A stretch of DNA of 64,000 nt, from NCBI GenBank assembly GCA_902611145.1, contig CACLYO010000002.1, positions 62,001-126,000 of the forward strand, in the 5' to 3' direction. Of this stretch, positions 1 to 9,021 are shown one piece after another (the first letter of the stretch is position 1; every line of letters starts with the position of its first letter). The DNA comes from an uncultured Pelagibacteraceae bacterium (GTDB lineage Bacteria > Pseudomonadota > Alphaproteobacteria > Pelagibacterales > Pelagibacteraceae). The notes under the pieces are model-generated. The model was not told the DNA's origin and ran no database searches. It was given only the letters and a program-made list of their open reading frames with translations. Position numbers and translations under genes: made by a program.

Positions 1-224
1 GTTATTTAATTTTTATTGTTGTTTTAATTTATTTAGGAATTCTAATGAATTTTAATAAAATTTATTTTGGAGGTTTAATATTAATTGCAATGCATTTATT
101 TTTTTTTCAAGTAAAGAATTTAGATATTAACTTAAATTCAAATTGTTTAAAAATTTTTAAATCAAATAATTTCTTAGGATTATTAATTTTCCTAAACTTA
201 TTAATTGGAAAAATTATAGCATAA
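1..224 (+). CDS. ubiA: 4-hydroxybenzoate polyprenyltransferase (UbiA-like), C-terminal fragment truncated by window start
   Basis: Open frame from position 3 to TAA 222-224, translating ...LIAMHLFFFQVKNLDINLNSNCLKIFKSNNFLGLLIFLNLLIGKIIA*, which resembles the UbiA C-terminus; stop overlaps the next ATG (TAATG). Confidence 0.6.
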   Translation, partial: YLIFIVVLIYLGILMNFNKIYFGGLILIAMHLFFFQVKNLDINLNSNCLKIFKSNNFLGLLIFLNLLIGKIIA

Positions 225-1963
225 TGAATAATACTGATATTTTAAAAAGACTATATAATGATTATACAAAAATCTTTTTAGGTAAAATAGTATTATCAAT
301 TTTTTTCTCATTAATTGTTGCAGCCTCAACATCGTCAATTGCATGGTTGCTCGATCCAGCAATAAAAAAAATATTTGTTCTAAAAGATCAATCTTTAATT
401 TTTTTAATTCCTGGATTAATTATTGTTGCTTTCGCTGCTAAAGGAATTTCTCTTTATTTAGCAAAAATAATAATGATAGGAGTAGCTGAAGATGTAAGAA
501 AAAATATTCAAGGTGATATGCTTAAATCTTTAATAAAAGCTGACACGAGCATAATTGATAATAAACATTCAGGAAAATTTGTTTCACATTTAACTTTCGA
601 TACAGGTTTAATTACTAATTTACTTAGTACTGCTATATTAAATCTCTTTAAAGATTCTCTTACTCTTATTGGATTGATGTCTGTTATGTTCTACCAGAAC
701 TGGAAATTATCGTTGATTGCAATTATTATGATACCATTAGCTACATTAGCCGCAAGAACACTTGGAAAAAGGATAGGAAAAGTCTCTTCAGAAGCTCAGG
801 CAAAATCTGGTGAACTTACAGCCTACTTAATGGAAATTTTTAAAAATCATAAATTAATAAAAATATTTCAAAAAGAAGATTATGAAACAAGTAGATCTGA
901 AAAATTTATTAATAATCTTAAAGAAAGAACAAAAAAAATTGCAATAGTTTTTGTTAGAGCTTCACCGATAATGGAAACTCTTACGGGTATTATGATTGCA
1001 GCATTAATTTTTTTCGCTGGAAAAATGATAATTAATAATGAACTAGATATAAATAATTTTTTTTCTTTTTTAGCAGCAATGATGCTTGCTTACCAGCCAG
1101 TTAGATCCCTTGCCACTCTAAATATGAGCGTAAGTCAAGGCTTATCAGCTGCAAAAAGAATATTACCAATAATAGATATAGAAAATGAGATAATGGATAA
1201 AAAAGAAACGGCCGATTTAAACTTAAGTGATTGTGAAATTAAATTTATTGATTGTAATTTTAAATATAATAAATCAGAAAATTTAATTTTAAAAAATCTT
1301 AATATGAAAATCTCAGGAGGAAAAATGACTGCTTTAGTAGGTCATAGTGGTGCTGGAAAATCATCTATTTTAAATTTAATTCCAAGATTTTACGATTGTA
1401 ATTCAGGAGATATAATTATTGATGGTAAATCAATATATTCAGTAAAATTAAAAGAACTAAGAAACAATATTTCAATTGTAACTCAAGATACAACACTTTT
1501 TGATGATACTATAAAAAATAATATTTTATACGCAAATATGAGCGCAACAGAAGATGAAATTAAAGAGGCATCCAAAAAATCTTTTGCTGACGAATTTATA
1601 AAAAAACTTCCAAAGAAATATGAAACTTTAATTGGTGAAAATGGCATTCGATTATCAGGTGGTGAAAAACAAAGGATATCTATAGCTAGAGCAATGTTAA
1701 AAAAAGCACCAATAATTCTTCTAGATGAAGCAACATCTTCTCTAGATGCAGAAACGGAAGATAAAATACAGGAAGCAATAAGTTTATTAACAAAAAATAA
1801 AACTACAATAGTAATTGCCCACAGATTGTCTACAATTTTAAATTCAAATAAAATTTTTGTAGTCGATGGTGGTGAGATATCTGATGAAGGAACGCATGAA
1901 GAGCTTTTAAAAAAATCTTCTACCTATAAAAATTTTTACGAAAAACAAATCAGAAAAGATTAA
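224..1963 (+). CDS. msbA: Lipid A export ABC transporter, fused permease/ATPase (MsbA-like)
   Basis: TM domain plus Walker A GHSGAGKS, LSGGEKQR signature, Walker B IILLDEATSSLD; next to waaA/lpxK/lpxL. Confidence 0.88.
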   Translation: MNNTDILKRLYNDYTKIFLGKIVLSIFFSLIVAASTSSIAWLLDPAIKKIFVLKDQSLIFLIPGLIIVAFAAKGISLYLAKIIMIGVAEDVRKNIQGDMLKSLIKADTSIIDNKHSGKFVSHLTFDTGLITNLLSTAILNLFKDSLTLIGLMSVMFYQNWKLSLIAIIMIPLATLAARTLGKRIGKVSSEAQAKSGELTAYLMEIFKNHKLIKIFQKEDYETSRSEKFINNLKERTKKIAIVFVRASPIMETLTGIMIAALIFFAGKMIINNELDINNFFSFLAAMMLAYQPVRSLATLNMSVSQGLSAAKRILPIIDIENEIMDKKETADLNLSDCEIKFIDCNFKYNKSENLILKNLNMKISGGKMTALVGHSGAGKSSILNLIPRFYDCNSGDIIIDGKSIYSVKLKELRNNISIVTQDTTLFDDTIKNNILYANMSATEDEIKEASKKSFADEFIKKLPKKYETLIGENGIRLSGGEKQRISIARAMLKKAPIILLDEATSSLDAETEDKIQEAISLLTKNKTTIVIAHRLSTILNSNKIFVVDGGEISDEGTHEELLKKSSTYKNFYEKQIRKD

Positions 1964-3225
1964 TGTTAATATATTTATATAGATTTTTAATAAATATAGT
2001 TTTCATTCTTTCTCCAATAATAATTATTTTAAGATTAATAAAAAAAAAGGAAAATTTTAAAAGATTTAAAGAAAAATTTTGTTTTTTTTCTCATAAAAAA
2101 AAGGTGGGGAAATTAATTTGGTTTCATGGGGCAAGTGTTGGTGAACTACTTAGTGTAATACCATTAATTAAGCAACTTGAAAAAGATAAAAAGGTGGATC
2201 AAATTTTAGTTACTACAACAACTTTGAGTTCTTCTAAAGTTTTTAATAATTTTAAATTTAAAAAAACATTTCATCAATTTTTTCCTATTGATACTAATTT
2301 TCTTTCGAAAAAATTTTTAAACTATTGGAGGCCTTCTTTGGTAGTATTTATTGACTCTGAAATATGGCCTAATATGCTTTTAAATATTAAAGAAAAGTCA
2401 ATTCCAACAATATTACTTAATGCAAGAATCACAAAAAAATCTTTTAAGCGATGGAAATTATTTAAAAATTTTTCTAATAAATTATTTCAATGTTTTACAA
2501 AAACTTTTCCATGCAATATGGAAACTTGGAAATATCTAAATTATTTTGGAGTAAAAAAAATAAAATTTATAGGTAATATAAAATTTTCACAAAATAATTT
2601 AAAAAATTTAGTTATACCAAAAAAACTTAAAAAATTTTTATATAATAGAAAGTTTTGGTGTGCCAGCAGTACTCATGACACGGAAGAGATTTTGTGTTCA
2701 CAAGTACATAAAAATTTAAAAAGAAAATATAAAAAATTTTTGACTATCATAATTCCAAGACATGTTAATAGGTGTGAAAATTTACTTAATTCTTTTCAAA
2801 ATTTAGGTTTTAAAGTTCATTGTCATAGTTGGTCAAAAAATATAAACAATCAAACTGATATTTATCTAGTTGATACTTATGGCGAAACAAATTTATTTTT
2901 TAGTTTTAATAAAATTGTTTTTGTTGGAGGATCTATAATCAAACATGGAGGTCAAAATCCACTTGAACCAGCCAGATATGGTAACTCAGTGCTACATGGG
3001 CCAAATGTAAGTAATTTTAAAGAAATATATGAATTACTAAAAAAATTTGGAATATCAAAAAAAGTTAATTCCATAAAAAGTTTGACAAATAACGTGCATA
3101 AATTAATAAAACACAAACCCAATTCAAACTTATTAACAAAGAAAATTGAACAAACTGGAACTCAAATACTTAATGCAACTTTAAAAGAAATAAGGCTTAT
3201 AATAAGAAATAATGAAATTAAATAA
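1963..3225 (+). CDS. waaA: 3-deoxy-D-manno-octulosonic acid transferase
   Basis: WFHGASVGELLSVIPLI and GGSIIKHGGQNPLEPARYG motifs typical of KdtA/WaaA. Confidence 0.92.
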   Translation: MLIYLYRFLINIVFILSPIIIILRLIKKKENFKRFKEKFCFFSHKKKVGKLIWFHGASVGELLSVIPLIKQLEKDKKVDQILVTTTTLSSSKVFNNFKFKKTFHQFFPIDTNFLSKKFLNYWRPSLVVFIDSEIWPNMLLNIKEKSIPTILLNARITKKSFKRWKLFKNFSNKLFQCFTKTFPCNMETWKYLNYFGVKKIKFIGNIKFSQNNLKNLVIPKKLKKFLYNRKFWCASSTHDTEEILCSQVHKNLKRKYKKFLTIIIPRHVNRCENLLNSFQNLGFKVHCHSWSKNINNQTDIYLVDTYGETNLFFSFNKIVFVGGSIIKHGGQNPLEPARYGNSVLHGPNVSNFKEIYELLKKFGISKKVNSIKSLTNNVHKLIKHKPNSNLLTKKIEQTGTQILNATLKEIRLIIRNNEIK

Positions 3226-4150
3226 ACCAAATTTTTGGGATTATAAAAAACCTAATTTTCTTACATATATTTTATTACCATTAACATTTCCAATTTTAAT
3301 AAGAAATTTTTTTACTAAAAGCTTTTCAAAAGAAAAATTTCATAAAATTAAAACTATTTGTGTTGGTAATATTTATGTTGGAGGGACTGGAAAAACTCCA
3401 TTATCCATCGAAATAATTAAAATTTTAAATAATTTAAATTACAAAACTTGTTTTATAAAAAAAAAATATCCCAATCAACTTGATGAACAAAAATTATTAA
3501 AATCTAGTGGAAAACTTTTTTGTGAAAAAGATAGGAAAAATGCAGTAAATAAGGCAATAAACGAAAATTTTAATGTGGCAATTTTTGATGATGGTCTCCA
3601 AGATAAAAAAATAAAATATGATATTAGCATTGTGTGCTTTAATGAAAAAATTGGATTTGGAAATGGTTTTTTACTGCCATCTGGACCATTAAGAGAAAAT
3701 GCAAAAAGTTTAAAAGAATATGATGTGGTTTTTTTGAATGGAAATAATTTAAATAATGAAGATCTTGAAAATAAAATTAAAAAAGAATTTGCACATTTAA
3801 AAGTTTTTAAATCAGTCTACTCTCTCACAAATTTAAATGAACTTGATATTAATGAAAGATATTTAGCTTTTGCAGGTATAGGAAATTTTGATAATTTTTG
3901 CGATATGCTTAAAAGAAATAATTTAAATATTGTTAATGCTATTCTTTATCCTGATCATTATAATTACAAAGATACAGATATAAAAAAAATTAGAGATTTA
4001 GCAAAATTTAGTAAAGCGAAAATTATTACTACCGAAAAAGACTACTTAAGATTAAATGATGAAAATAAAAAAAATATCAACGTTGCCAAGATTAAATTAA
4101 ATATTAAAAATAAAGATAATTTTATAAATTTACTTAAAGATTATTTATGA
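3212..4150 (+). CDS. lpxK: Tetraacyldisaccharide 4'-kinase
   Basis: VGNIYVGGTGKTPL P-loop, DDGLQDKKI motif, PDHYNY and TTEKDYLRL; operon context. Confidence 0.92.
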   Translation: MKLNKPNFWDYKKPNFLTYILLPLTFPILIRNFFTKSFSKEKFHKIKTICVGNIYVGGTGKTPLSIEIIKILNNLNYKTCFIKKKYPNQLDEQKLLKSSGKLFCEKDRKNAVNKAINENFNVAIFDDGLQDKKIKYDISIVCFNEKIGFGNGFLLPSGPLRENAKSLKEYDVVFLNGNNLNNEDLENKIKKEFAHLKVFKSVYSLTNLNELDINERYLAFAGIGNFDNFCDMLKRNNLNIVNAILYPDHYNYKDTDIKKIRDLAKFSKAKIITTEKDYLRLNDENKKNINVAKIKLNIKNKDNFINLLKDYL

Positions 4151-5010
4151 AAATAATAAAATATTTTTTTCAATTTATTTCAATAAAATTATTTTTTTTT
4201 ATATTTAAATTAGTTGGTTATAAAAATGCTTCAAATATAGGTGGATTAATTGGTTCTAAAATTGGACCACTTTTTAAATCAAAGAAAATTACAGAAAACA
4301 ATTTAAAAAATTATTCTCCAAATATAGATAGCCAATCAGTTAAAAATATTATGAATAAGATGTGGAAAAATTATGGAAGAATTTTTGCAGAATATATTTT
4401 CATAAAAGACTTTAGGTCAGGTAAACTCGAAAAAAACTTGAAAGTTAATGGTTTAGAATACTTAGATCAAATAAAGAAAAGTAAAAAACCCGTTATATTT
4501 GTTTCTGGTCATTTTAACAATTTTGAGCTTATGGCTATGCAAATTGAAAAATACGGGATTAATTTGGCAGCAGTGTATAGGCCCCTAAATAATATATTTT
4601 TAAACAAAACTATGGAAAAAATAAGAAAAAATTTTATTTGTAAAAACCAAATTAAAAAAGGAATTTCTGGTCTAAGAGAAATTTTAATTTTTTTTAAAAA
4701 AAACACATCTATAGCTATGATGATAGACCAAAGAGTGACGGAAGGTATCAAATGTAATTTGTTTAATAAGCCCGCATATACAACAACTATTCCTGCTCAA
4801 ATTATTAAAAAATTTAATTGCCCCGTCGTTACTGTATACATAGAAAGAAAAAATGAAGTAAACTTTGAAATGACAGTCGATAAACCTATTTATTTTGAAG
4901 AAAATGATAATTTAGAAAAAATAACCAAAAATCTAAATTTATGGCTAGAAAAAATGATATCAAAAAATCCGGAACAATGGATTTGGACTCATAATAGATG
5001 GAAATTATAA
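4147..5010 (+). CDS. lpxL: Lipid A biosynthesis lauroyl acyltransferase (LpxL/HtrB family)
   Basis: SGHFNNFELM (HX4D/E-type) motif, MMIDQRVTEG, PEQWIWTHNRWK C-terminus. Confidence 0.88.
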   Translation: MKIIKYFFQFISIKLFFFIFKLVGYKNASNIGGLIGSKIGPLFKSKKITENNLKNYSPNIDSQSVKNIMNKMWKNYGRIFAEYIFIKDFRSGKLEKNLKVNGLEYLDQIKKSKKPVIFVSGHFNNFELMAMQIEKYGINLAAVYRPLNNIFLNKTMEKIRKNFICKNQIKKGISGLREILIFFKKNTSIAMMIDQRVTEGIKCNLFNKPAYTTTIPAQIIKKFNCPVVTVYIERKNEVNFEMTVDKPIYFEENDNLEKITKNLNLWLEKMISKNPEQWIWTHNRWKL

Positions 5011-5011
5011 A

Positions 5012-5206
5012 TTACTTATTTTCTTCCTCTTTTTTTATAGCTGCTTCTAAATAAGAGTAATAAGGCTCTTGAAGTTTAACATTCCAATAATTCAATTTTT
5101 CAAGAGTTATTTTTTTACCAGATATTGCGCATATTACATGGTCTCCATTTTCAATTATTTGAAAATTATTGGGTAAATATTTTAATTTAGCTAATTTATT
5201 TTTCAT
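5012..5206 (-). CDS. Small conserved protein (DUF2093-like)
   Basis: MKNKLAKLKYLPNNFQIIENGDHVICAISGKKITLEKLNYWNVKLQEPY; the in-frame ATG at 5206 avoids overlap with purD, so the ORF-track start at 5236 is probably over-extended. Confidence 0.7.
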   Translation of the reverse strand: MKNKLAKLKYLPNNFQIIENGDHVICAISGKKITLEKLNYWNVKLQEPYYSYLEAAIKKEEENK

Positions 5207-5228
5207 TATTAGGATATATAAAATATAT

Positions 5229-6494
5229 ATGAACATTGGAATTATTGGAAGTGGTGGTCGAGAACACGCTTTGTGCTTTAAGCTTAGGCAATCTAAAATA
5301 GTTGATAAAATTTACTGTATTCCTGGAAATGCCGGTACAAATTTAATTGCAGAAAATATCGATATTAAAATAGATGATTTTGAAAAAATAAAGAAATTCT
5401 CGATTAAGAAAAAAATTGAACTTCTTGTAATTGGTCCAGAAAAACCTTTGGTTGACGGTATTTCAGATTATTTTAAAAATAGTAATATTAAAATATTTGG
5501 ACCTAATAAAATAGCATCCAAATTAGAAGGGTCTAAAACTTTTACAAAAAAAATATGTAAAAAATATAATATTCCAACTTCAAAATTTGATATTTTTGAA
5601 AATAAAGATAATGCAAAAAAATTTTTAACTAATTCAATTTTTCCATTAGTAATAAAAGCTGATGGGTTGGCCGCAGGAAAAGGAGTTTACATCTGCAATA
5701 CTATCTCTGAAGCCTTAACTGCTGTAGAGGAGATTTTTGACGGTCGTTTTGGAAAAGCTGATTGTATTTTAGTTGAAGAATTTCTGAAGGGAGAAGAAAT
5801 GAGTTATTTTATAGTTACTGATGGAAAAACTTTTAAACCATTTCAAACTGCTCAAGATCATAAAAGAGTCGGCGAAGGCGATGTTGGAAAGAATACAGGT
5901 GGCATGGGTGCGTACTCACCATCAAGATTAATTAATAATGAACTACAAAAAAAAATTGATGAAAAAATTATTAAACCAACATTAAAAGGTTTAAAAGATC
6001 TAAATTGTGATTATGTTGGTTTTTTATATGTTGGATTAATGATAATTAAAAATGAGCCGTTTTTAATTGAATTTAATGTTAGAATGGGAGACCCTGAATG
6101 TCAGACCATTCTACCTTTGTTAAATTCTGATTTAGGAGAAATAATTGATGCGTGCTGTATAAAAAAATTATCATCAACAGAAATTAACTGGTTAAACAAG
6201 AAAAGCCTTTGTATTGTACTTTGTTCTAATGGATATCCAGACAATTATAATAAAGATATTAAAATAAAAAATTTAAATAAAATAAAGTTGGATGAAAGTA
6301 GTTTAATTTTTCATGCAGGAACAAAATTAGTTAATGAAGATATTTTTGCAATAGGTGGTAGAGTATTAAATATTGTTAACGTATCAAATAATTTTAGTGA
6401 AAGTAAAAAACAAGCTTTAAATATACTTAAAGATATAAATTGGACCAAGGGTTTTTACCGTAAAGATATAGGCTATAAAGTTATTTCCAAATGA
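5229..6494 (+). CDS. purD: Phosphoribosylamine--glycine ligase
   Basis: Starts MNIGIIGSGGREHAL; NTGGMGAYSP and EFNVRMGDPECQ motifs; start moved from 5169 to 5229. Confidence 0.95.
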   Translation: MNIGIIGSGGREHALCFKLRQSKIVDKIYCIPGNAGTNLIAENIDIKIDDFEKIKKFSIKKKIELLVIGPEKPLVDGISDYFKNSNIKIFGPNKIASKLEGSKTFTKKICKKYNIPTSKFDIFENKDNAKKFLTNSIFPLVIKADGLAAGKGVYICNTISEALTAVEEIFDGRFGKADCILVEEFLKGEEMSYFIVTDGKTFKPFQTAQDHKRVGEGDVGKNTGGMGAYSPSRLINNELQKKIDEKIIKPTLKGLKDLNCDYVGFLYVGLMIIKNEPFLIEFNVRMGDPECQTILPLLNSDLGEIIDACCIKKLSSTEINWLNKKSLCIVLCSNGYPDNYNKDIKIKNLNKIKLDESSLIFHAGTKLVNEDIFAIGGRVLNIVNVSNNFSESKKQALNILKDINWTKGFYRKDIGYKVISK

Positions 6495-7054
6495 GAATAA
6501 TATCTGGCAATTTTAAAAATAAAAAATTATTTCAACCTAATGATAATTGCACAAGGCCATTAAAAGATTTAGTAAAAGAATCTATTTTTAATATTATAGA
6601 ACATTCCAAATTAATAAAATTTAAAATTGAAAACTGTGAAGTTTTAGACTTATTTTCTGGTTCAGGATCTTTTGGACTTGAATGCATTTCAAGAGAAGCC
6701 AAAAAAGTTTTATTTTGTGAAAACTATATTCCTGCAACAAAAATTTTGAGTAAAAATATAGCTAATTTAAAATGCAAAAAAAATACAAATGTATACATTG
6801 AGGATGTTTTCAAACTTTTGAATAATAAATTATTTTTAAAAAATAAATTTCAAATCATTTTTCTAGATCCTCCTTTTAAAGAAAAAAAAATTAAAAAGCT
6901 TTTAGAAGATTTAAATAAATCAAATATTTTAGATAAAGAAGGAATAGTTATTTTACATAGAAATAAAAAATATAAAGATGCCCTACCAGAAAAATTTAAA
7001 GTTGTGATAGAAAAAACTTACGGATTATCAAAGATAATATTTGGATCTTTTTAA
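6491..7054 (+). CDS. rsmD: 16S rRNA (guanine966-N2)-methyltransferase
   Basis: MRIISGNFKNKKL..TRPLKDLVKESIFNII, DLFSGSGSFGLE, FLDPPF motifs. Confidence 0.9.
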   Translation: MRIISGNFKNKKLFQPNDNCTRPLKDLVKESIFNIIEHSKLIKFKIENCEVLDLFSGSGSFGLECISREAKKVLFCENYIPATKILSKNIANLKCKKNTNVYIEDVFKLLNNKLFLKNKFQIIFLDPPFKEKKIKKLLEDLNKSNILDKEGIVILHRNKKYKDALPEKFKVVIEKTYGLSKIIFGSF

Positions 7055-8217
7055 TTTTTTTTTAAAATTTTATTTGTTTCAGTTTTTATCAGCTCAACTG
7101 ATGGCTGATCGAAAGGGTTAACTTTTAAAGCATGGCCTAATAAAATAGTTTCAAGCATAAAAAAAGTAAATATTTCTCCTAAAGAATTTTCAGATCTATT
7201 AAGCACATTAAAAGATCTAAAAGGTATTTTTTTATTTTTAAAAACATTCTGAGTAGCTTTTTTTTGAGCAGTTTTTATATCTAACAAATTTTTATTTTTT
7301 AGGTAATTATGAGAGTTTAAAATTAATGAATTATTAATTTTTGGAGATTTTTTTTCAATAACATCAAAAAAAGTATAAAAACTATTTTTTGGTCCATCTA
7401 AATATAATTGCATTAAACTGTGATTATCTTTGGGCATAGTTGAGACCATTGGCAACAACCCCTTTGATTTTTTACCTAAACTTTCTGCAATTAATTGTTG
7501 ATACCATTTAAATAATTCTTCAGATCGTTCATCATAATTTAGTATTATAGAGTTAAATTTTTTATTTTTTATGTAAAAAATAGTTGATGAAACACTATCA
7601 ATTAATCCATCTATAAATTTTGCATTTTTTATTAAATTATCAAAATTTTTAAATTTTTCTTCTTTCAAGCCCATCAAAATAGAAGGCAACATTCCAACTT
7701 CAGATAGCACTGAATATCTTCCACCAATATAATTTCTGTGCTCTAAAATTTCACATTTAAGATTATTTGCTAATTTTTTTAAATAATTATTAGATTTTTC
7801 AGAAATAAATAAGTTATTTTTTTTATTATTTAAAATATTAAAATTAGAAATTGTTTCTAAAGTATTACCAGATTTTGAAATTATAATATTTAGTGTTTTA
7901 ATTTTTTTTTTTTCTAAAAATTTATTTGAGTCAATATTATTATAAAAATAAAATTTTTTTTTAATCTTAAAACTTAAAAAATTATAAATTGCTTCAATAC
8001 CCAATGAAGACCCACCCATTCCAATAATATTAAAATTATTAAATTTTTTATATTTTAAAATTTTTTTTTTAGAAAAACTATAAATGTACTTATTTGATAA
8101 ACTTTGAAAAAATTTATCCTTTGAATATTTTTTTAAATTTTTTTTTACAAATATTTTTGTTTTAAAATAATTTTTTTTTATACCATATTTGGAAAAACTT
8201 ATATTTTGAGTTAGCAT
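7051..8217 (-). CDS. pgi: Glucose-6-phosphate isomerase (short form)
   Basis: GMGGSSLGIEAIYNF, ISKSGNTLET, DQPSVELIK C-terminus; SIS-type sugar isomerase. Confidence 0.85.
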   Translation of the reverse strand: MLTQNISFSKYGIKKNYFKTKIFVKKNLKKYSKDKFFQSLSNKYIYSFSKKKILKYKKFNNFNIIGMGGSSLGIEAIYNFLSFKIKKKFYFYNNIDSNKFLEKKKIKTLNIIISKSGNTLETISNFNILNNKKNNLFISEKSNNYLKKLANNLKCEILEHRNYIGGRYSVLSEVGMLPSILMGLKEEKFKNFDNLIKNAKFIDGLIDSVSSTIFYIKNKKFNSIILNYDERSEELFKWYQQLIAESLGKKSKGLLPMVSTMPKDNHSLMQLYLDGPKNSFYTFFDVIEKKSPKINNSLILNSHNYLKNKNLLDIKTAQKKATQNVFKNKKIPFRSFNVLNRSENSLGEIFTFFMLETILLGHALKVNPFDQPSVELIKTETNKILKKN

Positions 8218-8543
8218 TAATTATTATTAATTTTTTTCAATACAAAATCTTCGGCAGATTGGTTGGAATCAGTTGCATCATCTGATGAGTTAGTTTCATC
8301 AGAATTTTTAAATAAATTTTCTATTTCTTCATCAATTTCTTCTGATTGATTAGTATTTTCTTTATCTTTTTTTGGAACTGGCAATTCATTAAAGTCAGGA
8401 GGTAGCTCTAATGGATTTTTTTTTTTAACTAGGAATTCGTCACTGTTGTCATTTTTTTTTCCAGTTAAACCATCTTTTATTGTCTGGCATGAAGTAATTA
8501 GCACTAAAAGTAATAGAAGTAATTTAATTTTTATTTTCATCAT
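8217..8543 (-). CDS. Predicted lipoprotein (DUF3035-like)
   Basis: Signal peptide with lipobox LITSC; LELPPDFNELPVP segment; downstream of lspA. Confidence 0.65.
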   Translation of the reverse strand: MMKIKIKLLLLLLVLITSCQTIKDGLTGKKNDNSDEFLVKKKNPLELPPDFNELPVPKKDKENTNQSEEIDEEIENLFKNSDETNSSDDATDSNQSAEDFVLKKINNN

Positions 8544-9021
8544 TTAGTTCATCTTTATTAAAAAATAATTCAACCAAAATAAGGCATATTATACCTGTCG
8601 TAATAAATATATCAGCAACATTAAAAACAAACCAATGAAAATTATTATAATTTAAATCAATAAAGTCGGGAACTGCAGAATAATAAATTCTATCAAATAA
8701 ATTTCCTAATGATCCTCCTAAAATTATAATAAACAAATAACCTTTTAAGTTATTAGATTTTAAAGCTAAATATAAAATTACTATATTAATCAAAACTATT
8801 AACATAGTTACAAAATTATATATTACGCTACTATCAAAAGAAAGTAGCCCAAAACCAATTCCACTATTCCAGATTAAGATAATATTCAAAAAATTATTTA
8901 CGTAAATATCTACAACATTTTCTTTTTCAAAAATATTTAAAATATATAATTTAGAGACTCTATCTAAAAAAAAAATTGTAACTAATATTGAAAAATAGAT
9001 GATTATTTTTTTAATGGGCAT
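8524..9021 (-). CDS. lspA: Signal peptidase II (lipoprotein)
   Basis: NSGIGFGLLS, GGSLGNLFDRIYYSAVPDFIDL, FNVADIFIT motifs. Confidence 0.93.
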   Translation of the reverse strand: MPIKKIIIYFSILVTIFFLDRVSKLYILNIFEKENVVDIYVNNFLNIILIWNSGIGFGLLSFDSSVIYNFVTMLIVLINIVILYLALKSNNLKGYLFIIILGGSLGNLFDRIYYSAVPDFIDLNYNNFHWFVFNVADIFITTGIICLILVELFFNKDELNDENKN

